From a virus: 26,409 bases of DNA. Every line of letters starts with the position of its first letter. Position 1 is the first letter of the stretch. Location of the stretch: IMG/VR virus record IMGVR_UViG_3300011010_000049, positions 1 through 26,409 of that record; one strand, given 5' to 3'. A program made the translations under genes and the position numbers. Below the pieces are notes generated by a model, which saw only the letters and a list, made by a program, of their open reading frames with translations, searched no databases and was not told the origin of the DNA. Positions 20,654 to 26,409 of this stretch are shown here, piece after piece.

Positions 20654-22590
20654 CCATACCAATTTTTGTAGCTATTGATGTTGAGACTACTCTCAATGGA
20701 AATGAAGATGTGGGACTAGCTCACCCTATGCACCCAGACAATGAAGTCATAGCGTTTGGATTGTGCTATGACGAACGCAGACCATACACAACGTATGACA
20801 AAGAATGTTTTGTAACTCACGTTTGTGAAATGCCTCCAGGGGCTATTGTCTGTGGACATAACTTAGCATTTGATTTGATGTATCTGTACAAAGAAAGTAT
20901 CTTTTTAAAAGAAGAGCTGCAAGGCAGACGTATCTGGGATACGCAACTAGCTGAGTATCTTCTCAGTGCTCAACAAACTAAGTGGTCAAGCCTTGACGAG
21001 TTGTCTCTGCAGTATGGCTTGCCAGTAAAAGACGACAAGATTAAGAAATACTTTGAGAAGGGCTTAGGTTCTGACAAGATTCCTGCTGCAGAATTGATTC
21101 CCTATTTAGAGCAAGATGTTACTAATACTGTCAAGATTGCTCGGCTGCAGTATGCAAAAGCAATTGGAGAAGGTCAACTAACATTGATTCAAACTCAGAT
21201 GGAAGCTCTCCATGCGACAGCAGAGATGCAGTTCAATGGTTTGCACATTGATAAGGCAAGACTTGATAACTACACAGTTGAAGTTGTAAACAAATATGTT
21301 GAAGTAAAACTTGACTTGCAAGAGTTAGCTGAAGATCATCTTATTGAAGACATCAACAGTCCTAAGCAATGGTCACAGTTTTTCTTTGGTGGTACTAAAA
21401 AAGTAAAAGTCAAAGAAGAAATTGGTGTCTACAAAAACGGCAACACTAAATACAAACAAGTAGAAAAGAAAATCAAAATAGAACCATTCATTCGTTATGT
21501 ACCAGACCCAGATAAAATATCTGAAAAGACAGGCCAGGTGTCAGTAGACGATGCTGTGCTCAATGATATGTTGAAGCACACATTTGATCCTAAAGCAATT
21601 GCAATTATCAATGCACTGTTGAAGTATCGTGAGTTATCAAAGCAACTCTCTACGTATGTACAAGGCTTGAGTAAGCACATCATTGGAGACTTCATACATG
21701 GTAAGTTGAATCACACAGCAACTGTTACAGGTCGTTTGTCTTCAACCAATCCTAACTTACAAAACATCAGCAATAACCCAATCAAACAAATCTTTACATC
21801 AAGGTTTAAAGATGGTGCTATTGTTGAGGTTGACTTTAATCAGCTTGAGGTTGTTGCTCTTGCACACGTTACTAAAGACTTGCAACTGATACATGACATC
21901 TCATCTGGCAAAGACATTCACTCTGAGCTGTACAAAGATATGTTTGGTAGGTATCCAACCAAAGAAGAACGTAAGCCATTCAAGGCTAGAACGTTTCAAT
22001 TGATCTATGGTGCAGGAGCTAAAGCTATTAGCAAACAAGCTGGCTGCAGCATTGATGAGGCTAAGAAGTTTGTTGATGTGTTCTACACTCGTTACTCAGG
22101 TGTAGCTGATTGGCACAAGAACTTTGCAGAAGAAGTTGAGGCTAAGTCTACTTATGGATTTGATGACGATGGCTTTAAAGAAAAAGTTAAGACGTACATT
22201 TTATTCACAGAGACTGGGCGTAAATTTTGCTTTAAAGAATACTATAGCGATAGTTCATGGTCTGCAAGAACCTACAATTTCAGTCCAACTGAATTGAAAA
22301 ATTATCCTATACAAGGTCTAGCTACTGGTGATATTGTTCCAATGATGTTGGGTATTATCTTCAGGCAGCTAAAAAACAGAGATGATGTAAAAATGGTTAA
22401 CACCATTCACGATTCTCTAATGTTTGATGTAAAGTTAGACTCAGTAGAGCCATTTTTAAAGGAGATTATAGAAGTATTGAAGCAGACACACAGTTATTTT
22501 GAAGATATATTTAAGAAGCCACTGGCTCTCAAGCTCAATGCAGGAGCATCAGTTGGTATTAATTGGTTTGATATGAAAGAAATCGTATGA
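20650..22590 (+). CDS. Family A DNA polymerase with 3'-5' exonuclease, 646 aa
   Basis: The exonuclease motifs are FVAIDVETT (D10, E12), GHNLAFDL (D75) and YLEQDVTNT (Y152, D156). Polymerase motifs are TGRLSSTNPNLQNI (360-373), motif A IVEVDFNQLEVVALAH (D395, E400), motif B R441-K445-F449-Y453 within RKPFKARTFQLIYG, and motif C TIHDSLMFDV (H587, D588). F449 aligns with E. coli Pol I F762. Unlike Pol I, motif A lacks the Arg after QxE, motif B has Gln after Phe, and motif C ends in Ser instead of Glu. No 5' nuclease domain is fused; that is a separate gene at 23252. It replicates the phage genome. Starts at an ATGA overlap with the previous gene. Confidence 0.94.
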   Translation: MTIPIFVAIDVETTLNGNEDVGLAHPMHPDNEVIAFGLCYDERRPYTTYDKECFVTHVCEMPPGAIVCGHNLAFDLMYLYKESIFLKEELQGRRIWDTQLAEYLLSAQQTKWSSLDELSLQYGLPVKDDKIKKYFEKGLGSDKIPAAELIPYLEQDVTNTVKIARLQYAKAIGEGQLTLIQTQMEALHATAEMQFNGLHIDKARLDNYTVEVVNKYVEVKLDLQELAEDHLIEDINSPKQWSQFFFGGTKKVKVKEEIGVYKNGNTKYKQVEKKIKIEPFIRYVPDPDKISEKTGQVSVDDAVLNDMLKHTFDPKAIAIINALLKYRELSKQLSTYVQGLSKHIIGDFIHGKLNHTATVTGRLSSTNPNLQNISNNPIKQIFTSRFKDGAIVEVDFNQLEVVALAHVTKDLQLIHDISSGKDIHSELYKDMFGRYPTKEERKPFKARTFQLIYGAGAKAISKQAGCSIDEAKKFVDVFYTRYSGVADWHKNFAEEVEAKSTYGFDDDGFKEKVKTYILFTETGRKFCFKEYYSDSSWSARTYNFSPTELKNYPIQGLATGDIVPMMLGIIFRQLKNRDDVKMVNTIHDSLMFDVKLDSVEPFLKEIIEVLKQTHSYFEDIFKKPLALKLNAGASVGINWFDMKEIV

Positions 22591-23114
22591 CAATGCAAAC
22601 AGGTATCGTAGAAGCAGTTTCTACAAAAGATGTGACAACTAAATTTGGCACTAAACCCACCTATTCAATTAAGATTAATGGCAGTTGGGTTAAATGTGGG
22701 TTTAAAAATCACAACGCAAATGCTGGTGACGAAGTAGAATTTGATGGCAACACAGGTGCTTATGGTTTAGAGACTAAAGCAGTAACTGTTCTCCGAAGAG
22801 GAGCTACTACTGCTGTTACTAGTAGCGCACCACCAACTGCGTCAGCAGCTCCTCAAGTTAAAACGTTTGGCGGTTATAAAGATAAAGTATTTCCTATCCC
22901 AGCATTGCATGGTGACAGAGCTATTGTTCGTCAAAATGCTTTAGCACGGGCTACAGACATTTACATTGCAGCTCGTGGTGGTAAACCATTTGAGTTGGAA
23001 GCAGAGAATTTAGATTTTGTTATTAAGCTTGCTCGTAAGTTTGAGGCTTATACAGCAGGTGATATTGATATGATGGAAGCAATTCAAGAAGATGAAACTG
23101 ATCCCCTAGTGTAG
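22587..23114 (+). CDS. Putative single-stranded DNA-binding-like protein, 175 aa
   Basis: Residues 1-70 look like an OB-type beta barrel: VEAVSTKDVTTKFGTKPTYS, IKINGSWVKCGFKNHNANAG, then GDEVEFDGNTGAYGLETKAV. A Thr/Ala/Pro linker (TTAVTSSAPPTASAAP) leads to a C-terminal helical part (NLDFVIKLARKFEAYTAGDI) with an acidic end, EAIQEDETDPLV, as in ssDNA-binding proteins that recruit partners through acidic tails. The start overlaps the polymerase stop (ATGA). Fold assignment is by eye, so the function is tentative, but place and architecture fit. Confidence 0.68.
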   Translation: MTMQTGIVEAVSTKDVTTKFGTKPTYSIKINGSWVKCGFKNHNANAGDEVEFDGNTGAYGLETKAVTVLRRGATTAVTSSAPPTASAAPQVKTFGGYKDKVFPIPALHGDRAIVRQNALARATDIYIAARGGKPFELEAENLDFVIKLARKFEAYTAGDIDMMEAIQEDETDPLV

Positions 23115-23129
23115 TTGCCATGTGGGTTT

Positions 23130-23228
23130 GTAAGGACTGTTAAGCCAGCATTCGAGGATGTTTCTGTAGGGATTTTCTGGCTTTCCCCCCTACCTAGACG
23201 AAACCAAATCGAGGTCCTTACTTTTTTT
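23130..23228 (+). ncRNA. Structured intergenic RNA with pseudoknot potential and terminator tail
   Basis: An 8-bp closing stem (GTAAGGAC 23130-23137, GTCCTTAC 23214-23221) is followed directly by seven T. Inside, AAGCCAG (23142-23148) pairs with CTGGCTT (23177-23183), and GTAGGG (23166-23171) pairs with CCCTAC (23188-23193); their order crosses, giving an H-type pseudoknot. GTTTC (23160-23164) with GAAAC (23200-23204) could extend the second helix. It lies 16 nt after the SSB-like gene and its T-run ends 23 nt before the exonuclease start. The long folded interior makes it more than a simple terminator; regulatory RNA or attenuator are possible. Not matched to any known family. Confidence 0.55.
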
Positions 23229-23251
23229 GATACCAATACAGGAGATAGTTT

Positions 23252-23977
23252 ATGAGAGCATTGATAGATGGTGACATCGTGGTATTCAGAGGTGCTTGTA
23301 GTGCAATTGGAGAAGAAACTTGGGTAGCTCTAGCAAGAGCTGACAAGATGATCCAAGACATACTAGAAGAAACTGGAGCTACAGACTACCAAGTGTACCT
23401 AACAGGATCAAACAACTTTCGTAGAGAGCTAACACCTACCTACAAAGCGCACAGACCAGAAGAAAAGCCAGATCATTGGCAAGCAGTACGAGAGTTCCTA
23501 GTAACACAACACAAAGCAATCATCTGCAATGGATGGGAAGCTGACGATCAAATGGGTATTGACCAAGACAAAGAAGGTAGTACCACAGTTATCTGCAGCA
23601 TAGATAAAGACTTATTACAAATTCCAGGTAGACATTACAACTTTGTTAGAAAGGAAGCACAGCAAGTAGATACAGAACAGGGTAAAAAGTTTCTTTATCT
23701 TCAGAGTTTGATTGGTGATAAGAGTGACAACATTATCGGGGTAGCTGGCATTGGCCCAGTAAAAGCAGGTAAGGCTTTAGCAGAGCTTTTCACTGAAGAA
23801 GAGTGGTATGAGAAGTGCCGTGAACTCTATAACGATGATGAACGCTATCACCTTAACCTACAGCTGCTATACATCTGGCAAAAGCCCAACGACAGTTGGC
23901 AACCACCGCAGGTGGCAACAACAACAACTGACTCGCCCCAAGGCGAGGAGGCAACACAACAACAGGAACAACAATGA
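23252..23977 (+). CDS. 5'-3' exonuclease / flap nuclease, 241 aa
   Basis: The FEN/PIN-like fold is shown by acidic metal sites MRALIDGDIV (D6, D8), WEADDQ (E96, D98, D99), CSIDKDL (D118, D120) and the GDKSDN loop (D156, D159), followed by the helix-hairpin-helix element GVAGIGPVKA (163-172). The arch has TYKAHR with K65 and R68. This is like T7 gp6 and the N-domain of Pol I, which remove RNA primers and process flaps. The Thr/Gln-rich C-terminus (TTTTDSPQGEEATQQQEQQ) is low complexity and probably disordered. GGAG lies nine nt before the ATG. It overlaps the next gene by 4 nt. Confidence 0.9.
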   Translation: MRALIDGDIVVFRGACSAIGEETWVALARADKMIQDILEETGATDYQVYLTGSNNFRRELTPTYKAHRPEEKPDHWQAVREFLVTQHKAIICNGWEADDQMGIDQDKEGSTTVICSIDKDLLQIPGRHYNFVRKEAQQVDTEQGKKFLYLQSLIGDKSDNIIGVAGIGPVKAGKALAELFTEEEWYEKCRELYNDDERYHLNLQLLYIWQKPNDSWQPPQVATTTTDSPQGEEATQQQEQQ

Positions 23978-24174
23978 CACAAGACATCAACATGCAACAC
24001 ATGACTATGAAAGAGTATGTGGCTATAGCAATCCTTAGCGATCTGGCAACTAAAGATGCTGTATTAACAATGATTGGAGATGGGCAGACTACTGCTACAA
24101 AAGTAGTTGAGTCTGCTTTTAATTGGGCAGAAGCATTTATGCAAGTGAGAGCTAATCGTAATGCCAAGACCTAA
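23974..24174 (+). CDS. Small helical protein of unknown function, 66 aa
   Basis: This protein couples to the exonuclease gene by an ATGA overlap and its end overlaps the resolvase gene by 14 nt. It begins MTQDINMQHMTMKEYVAIAI and has a helical stretch (ATKVVESAFNWAEAFMQVRA) near the C-terminus. No motif is recognised. It might be an accessory protein to either nuclease; only the tight overlap supports a connection. Amino-acid composition is ordinary. Confidence 0.65.
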   Translation: MTQDINMQHMTMKEYVAIAILSDLATKDAVLTMIGDGQTTATKVVESAFNWAEAFMQVRANRNAKT

Positions 24175-24562
24175 GAGACACAATCCTTCAGAGTATCGCA
24201 GTGGTTTAGAAGTAAAGTTTCAAGCTGCTTGCGAAGAAAAGGGGTGGAGTTTATCTTACGAAACCGACAAGATTAAGTACACCATACCTGCAAGCAACCA
24301 CACATACACACCTGACTTCACTGTTACTGAGAACATTTACATAGAAACTAAGGGTCTATGGACAGGAGCAGATAGAAAGAAGGCTGTGTTAATTAGCCAG
24401 CAACACCCACACATAAAGATTTTATATGTGCTGCAGCGTAACCAGGGACTGTCCAAAAAAAGTAAGACCACCTACTTAGACTGGGCAGCTAAAAACCAGT
24501 TGGATGCTTGTGTCTTCTCAGACAAACAGCATTGGACTGACTACATCATGAGATACATATGA
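24161..24562 (+). CDS. T7 endonuclease I-like Holliday junction resolvase, 133 aa
   Basis: Catalytic residues appear in the order and exact spacing of T7 gp3: E17 (SGLEVKFQ), D52 (YTPDFTV), E62 and K64 (IETKG). In T7 these are E20, D55, E65 and K67, so intervals of 35, 10 and 2 residues agree. The basic N-terminus (MPRPKRHNPSEYRSG) and WTGADRKKAVLISQ helix also fit. Length is close to T7 gp3 (149 aa). It forms a dimer that cuts branched DNA before packaging. It overlaps both neighbours by 14 and 4 nt within the compact replication unit. Confidence 0.92.
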   Translation: MPRPKRHNPSEYRSGLEVKFQAACEEKGWSLSYETDKIKYTIPASNHTYTPDFTVTENIYIETKGLWTGADRKKAVLISQQHPHIKILYVLQRNQGLSKKSKTTYLDWAAKNQLDACVFSDKQHWTDYIMRYI

Positions 24563-25194
24563 GCTATATTATTGCTTCACTGCCTCCTATCAAATGTTTT
24601 GTTAAGAGAGAATTTTTATACAACGACCATAAAGGACACGGAGAATTAGAACCTGCAGTTTGGGTTAGCATTAAAGCTTTACGAGGACAAGTGTTTCGTA
24701 TTGAATCTCTTCTTCCTGCTTATGGTGCTTTGTACGACAAGCTGCCTATACATGCTTATGTTTGGCACACAGATGTTACTGGTAACTTGCCTATTGATGT
24801 CCTACAACTATGGGATTGCATGGGTTATCAGTTCACAATTGTTGAAAAGATTGGTTTACGTAACCTGGGTGTAAAGTTTTTAGGTAAAGACAGAGAGTGG
24901 CACTTTGGCAAGTACCTGTTTACTGTTGATTTCTGTGCTGATGGTATGGATATAAACACAGGTTTTACAGAGCAGTCTGAAGAACACAAGAGTTTTAACT
25001 TCATAGCACTAGACAATGGGCAGTTTGCAACACAACCTAACAACAGGTGTTTATGGTATGACCAGAGCCTAATACCTGCAGAAACAAAATACCCTGACTT
25101 CCAAGCTGCAAAAAGAATGTGGTCAGTTGATGGAACACGCAAATGGTCTGCGGGTGATGATTGGTTTTACGATATTAAGGAGAAAAAAGAATGA
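24559..25194 (+). CDS. Phage protein of unknown function, 211 aa
   Basis: The sequence begins MSYIIASLPPIKCFVKREFL and contains HGELEPAVWVSIKALRGQVF, HAYVWHTDVTGNLPIDVLQL and MGYQFTIVEKIGLRNLGVKF in a beta-rich N-terminal half. The other half has EWHFGKYLFTVDFCADGMDI and SEEHKSFNFIALDNGQFATQ, then NNRCLWYDQSLIPAE near the end. I recall similar proteins in replication modules of podoviruses, always of unknown function. It starts by ATGA overlap with the resolvase gene and overlaps the next start likewise. No catalytic motif can be named. An accessory replication or host-interaction role is inferred from the unit. Confidence 0.75.
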   Translation: MSYIIASLPPIKCFVKREFLYNDHKGHGELEPAVWVSIKALRGQVFRIESLLPAYGALYDKLPIHAYVWHTDVTGNLPIDVLQLWDCMGYQFTIVEKIGLRNLGVKFLGKDREWHFGKYLFTVDFCADGMDINTGFTEQSEEHKSFNFIALDNGQFATQPNNRCLWYDQSLIPAETKYPDFQAAKRMWSVDGTRKWSAGDDWFYDIKEKKE

Positions 25195-25364
25195 ACATTA
25201 GAAGTAATCGCAAACGTATCTTAGCTAAACTTCAAACAAAGAAAAAGTACCACTGGTATGTTCAAACAATTATCAAAGACTCAGAAAAAAGAACAGTTTC
25301 TCGTCTTAAAATTCAAGCATTAATTGATAAATCATTCCCAGAACTAGTGGGAGTGAAGGCGTGA
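25191..25364 (+). CDS. Basic small protein, 57 aa
   Basis: A short frame with ATGA overlap at 25191-25194 reads MNIRSNRKRILAKLQTKKKY, then HWYVQTIIKDSEKRTVSRLK, and ends PELVGVKA. AAGGAGAA lies just upstream, giving a good ribosome site. It is strongly basic and helical, so nucleic-acid binding is possible. It overlaps the next gene by GTGA, so it fits the chain of coupled genes. No family is recognised. Confidence 0.66.
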   Translation: MNIRSNRKRILAKLQTKKKYHWYVQTIIKDSEKRTVSRLKIQALIDKSFPELVGVKA

Positions 25365-25648
25365 GCAAACTCAAAAGTCATGGTACAGATTGTTGCAATT
25401 ACAACTGCAATCAAGGACGCAACTGTCCTGTACGCACCACAACATTAAAAAAGAAAGTTGTCAATATGTTAGAAAAACCACCTTACTCAAAGATTAGCTA
25501 CCCCTCTGTGGCAAACAAAGACTTTAAATGGTCTTCAGGCTCAGACGTTCAAGCTATTTGGAGAAAGTTTGGATGGACTCCGCCATCTGAGAAAATGTTA
25601 CCTCCACCTCCTGAGAAGTTTCAAGAGCCTTTAAGAAGGGTCAGATAA
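25361..25648 (+). CDS. Cys-motif small protein with GTG start, 95 aa
   Basis: Its GTG start sits inside the previous stop (GTGA). The N-terminus contains DCCNYNCNQGRNCPVR (residues about 10-25), a Cys-rich motif I recall from small phage proteins and which may bind zinc. The remainder has KWSSGSDVQAIWRKFGWTPP, then Pro-rich MLPPPPEKF and a basic end. The WRKFGWTPPSE phrase is a tell-tale of such short phage proteins. Function is unknown; regulatory or nucleic-acid binding is likely by type only. Confidence 0.7.
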   Translation: MSKLKSHGTDCCNYNCNQGRNCPVRTTTLKKKVVNMLEKPPYSKISYPSVANKDFKWSSGSDVQAIWRKFGWTPPSEKMLPPPPEKFQEPLRRVR

Positions 25649-25649
25649 C

Positions 25650-25901
25650 ATGAGAGCTTCTAGACATGCAAAAATTAGAGAGCTGTTAAAAACATCAGAA
25701 GATGGACTAACACTTAAACAATTAGAACAATTGTTGCAATCACCTAAGAATAGTTTAAAAAAAACTATGCCTAATGTGTGGGGTGCTTACATAGACAGGT
25801 GGCAACCAGTTAGTCGAGGACAGTTTGCATCAGTATGGATGTGTGTAAATGTTCCTGATAACACTCCTAGTCCCAGGAAGACTAAAATATGTACGCAATA
25901 G
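25650..25901 (+). CDS. Small winged-helix-like protein, 83 aa
   Basis: The N-terminal part (SRHAKIRELLKTSEDGLTLK, QLEQLLQSPKNSLKKTMPNV) resembles a winged helix-turn-helix with recognition helix around residues 32-40, followed by YIDRWQPVSRGQFASVWMCV, a wing-like strand pair. I recall the DAYIDRW-type phrase in related small phage proteins. The start is 1 nt after the previous stop, and AGAAGG lies upstream. It may regulate transcription or bind DNA; the target is unknown. It overlaps the next gene by 13 nt. Confidence 0.7.
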   Translation: MRASRHAKIRELLKTSEDGLTLKQLEQLLQSPKNSLKKTMPNVWGAYIDRWQPVSRGQFASVWMCVNVPDNTPSPRKTKICTQ

Positions 25902-26074
25902 CATTGGGTCACAAACCCCAACCAGTACATAAACTAAAGCTTTGCCACAAATGTGATTTAAACAAACCCCCAGAAGGAGGTTTAGATTTGGGACAGAAGT
26001 GGATATGTCAGTCGTGTTGGATACTAAGAGCAACTGGCGGGCAGCTAAAACAATATAAAAAATTAACCAGTTAA
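25889..26074 (+). CDS. Zinc-ribbon small protein, 61 aa
   Basis: Two CxxC pairs are visible: LCHKCDLN (C19, C22) and ICQSCWIL (C40, C43), separated by a loop with PPEGGLDLGQKW, the arrangement of a small zinc ribbon. The C-terminus is basic (LKQYKKLTS). AGGAAG lies upstream of the ATG. It is the last gene of the rightward unit and its 3' end overlaps the opposite-strand lysin by 12 nt. Nucleic-acid binding is probable by fold, function unknown. Confidence 0.72.
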   Translation: MYAIALGHKPQPVHKLKLCHKCDLNKPPEGGLDLGQKWICQSCWILRATGGQLKQYKKLTS

Positions 26075-26409
26075 AACTGCGTGTGCATGATTGATGTGTT
26101 TGATTCTGTCATCCAAACCAATTGTGCCACCATTAATTTTTTTAGTCATTGTTATGTAGTCTTGTTGATCTGCATATTGATTTAGTTTATGTGTATTCCA
26201 AAACCACCCAGCAGTTAGTGCGGCATACATAGGAGTAGCCACCAACTCTGGTTGCATCACAAAATCAACCCCTAGAGCCTGACCCGCATGAAAGTAGTTT
26301 GCATGGCCTGTCAATTGGATACATCCTCTTCCCTTGAAACGCCACCCATCCCCTGAAGCCTCATCTCTGTTGCCCATACGATTCGAGTAAACAGTATTGG
26401 CAATCAACT
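26063..26409 (-). CDS. GH19-type endolysin, C-terminal part (N-terminus beyond window)
   Basis: The visible 115 residues contain YSNRMGNRDEASGDGWRFKG, then GRGCIQLTGHANYFHAGQAL, hallmarks of GH19 chitinase-like lysins, and LTAGWFWNTHKLNQYADQQD, MTKKINGGTIGLDDR (NGG motif) near the C-terminus. The catalytic Glu near the family's N-terminal HE(S/T) motif would lie beyond base 26409. The frame is open at the edge, so the TTG at 26407 is not taken as the true start. It cuts peptidoglycan during lysis. It is transcribed toward the rightward unit and ends inside its last gene. It could be a late gene wrapped round from a circular map. Confidence 0.88.
   Translation of the reverse strand, partial: LIANTVYSNRMGNRDEASGDGWRFKGRGCIQLTGHANYFHAGQALGVDFVMQPELVATPMYAALTAGWFWNTHKLNQYADQQDYITMTKKINGGTIGLDDRIKHINHAHAVLTG

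Noticed and set aside
1-26409. CRISPR array, integrase or insertion sequence
   Set aside because: No regularly spaced direct repeats, no transposase or recombinase motifs, and no terminal inverted repeats were seen.

Overview
The window is part of the genome of a tailed double-stranded DNA phage (Caudoviricetes), probably a virus of an aquatic Gram-negative bacterium. The evidence is a complete head and packaging set (small and large terminase, P22-like portal, scaffold-like protein, Mu gpT-like major capsid protein), a phage replication set (primase, DnaB-type helicase, family A DNA polymerase, 5'-3' exonuclease, T7 endonuclease I-type resolvase) and part of a GH19 lysin. Tail or fibre proteins of the leftmost kilobases resemble families common in freshwater and marine phage metagenomes (recalled, not searched). 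No phage RNA polymerase, integrase or tRNA gene was seen. A podovirus-like particle is suggested by the P22-like portal and T7-like replication genes, but tail tube genes are not visible, so this is inference.

Layout. Minus strand, reading right to left from about 12.3 kb to 1: four short Lys-rich proteins, TerS, TerL, portal, a small protein, a GroES-like co-chaperonin, scaffold-like protein, two small virion proteins flanking the scaffold and capsid genes, the major capsid protein, an intrinsic terminator, a Met/Lys-rich peptide, a beta-helix protein, a second terminator, and a run of small tail or fibre proteins ending in a gene cut by the left edge. From 12.3 to 13.27 kb lies a gene-poor divergent region with two perfect DnaA-box sequences, a palindrome overlapping a candidate leftward promoter, and a GC-rich island. 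Plus strand from 13.27 kb: small early-type proteins including a 45-residue membrane peptide and a zinc-ribbon protein, a second GC-rich island sharing sequence words with the first, then a three-gene set (149-aa protein, HExxH plus VWA protein, MoxR/CobS-like AAA ATPase), then the replication genes, then tightly overlapping small genes. At the right edge a minus-strand GH19 lysin meets the plus-strand genes tail to tail; it may belong to the same leftward late unit if the genome is circular or permuted.

How the genes fit together. The rightward unit would act early: DNA synthesis, flap or exonuclease processing and junction resolution, with the AAA/VWA set possibly remodelling a host or viral target. 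The leftward unit would act late: capsid assembly, DNA packaging, fibres and lysis. Without a phage RNA polymerase both units are expected to use host RNA polymerase. Five intrinsic terminator-like hairpins sit 15 to 35 nt upstream of a start codon, which suggests partial termination or processing within the units. Most notable for follow-up are the terminator-linked, possibly pseudoknotted RNA at 23130-23228, the paired GC-rich islands, the DnaA-box region, and the HExxH-VWA/MoxR set.
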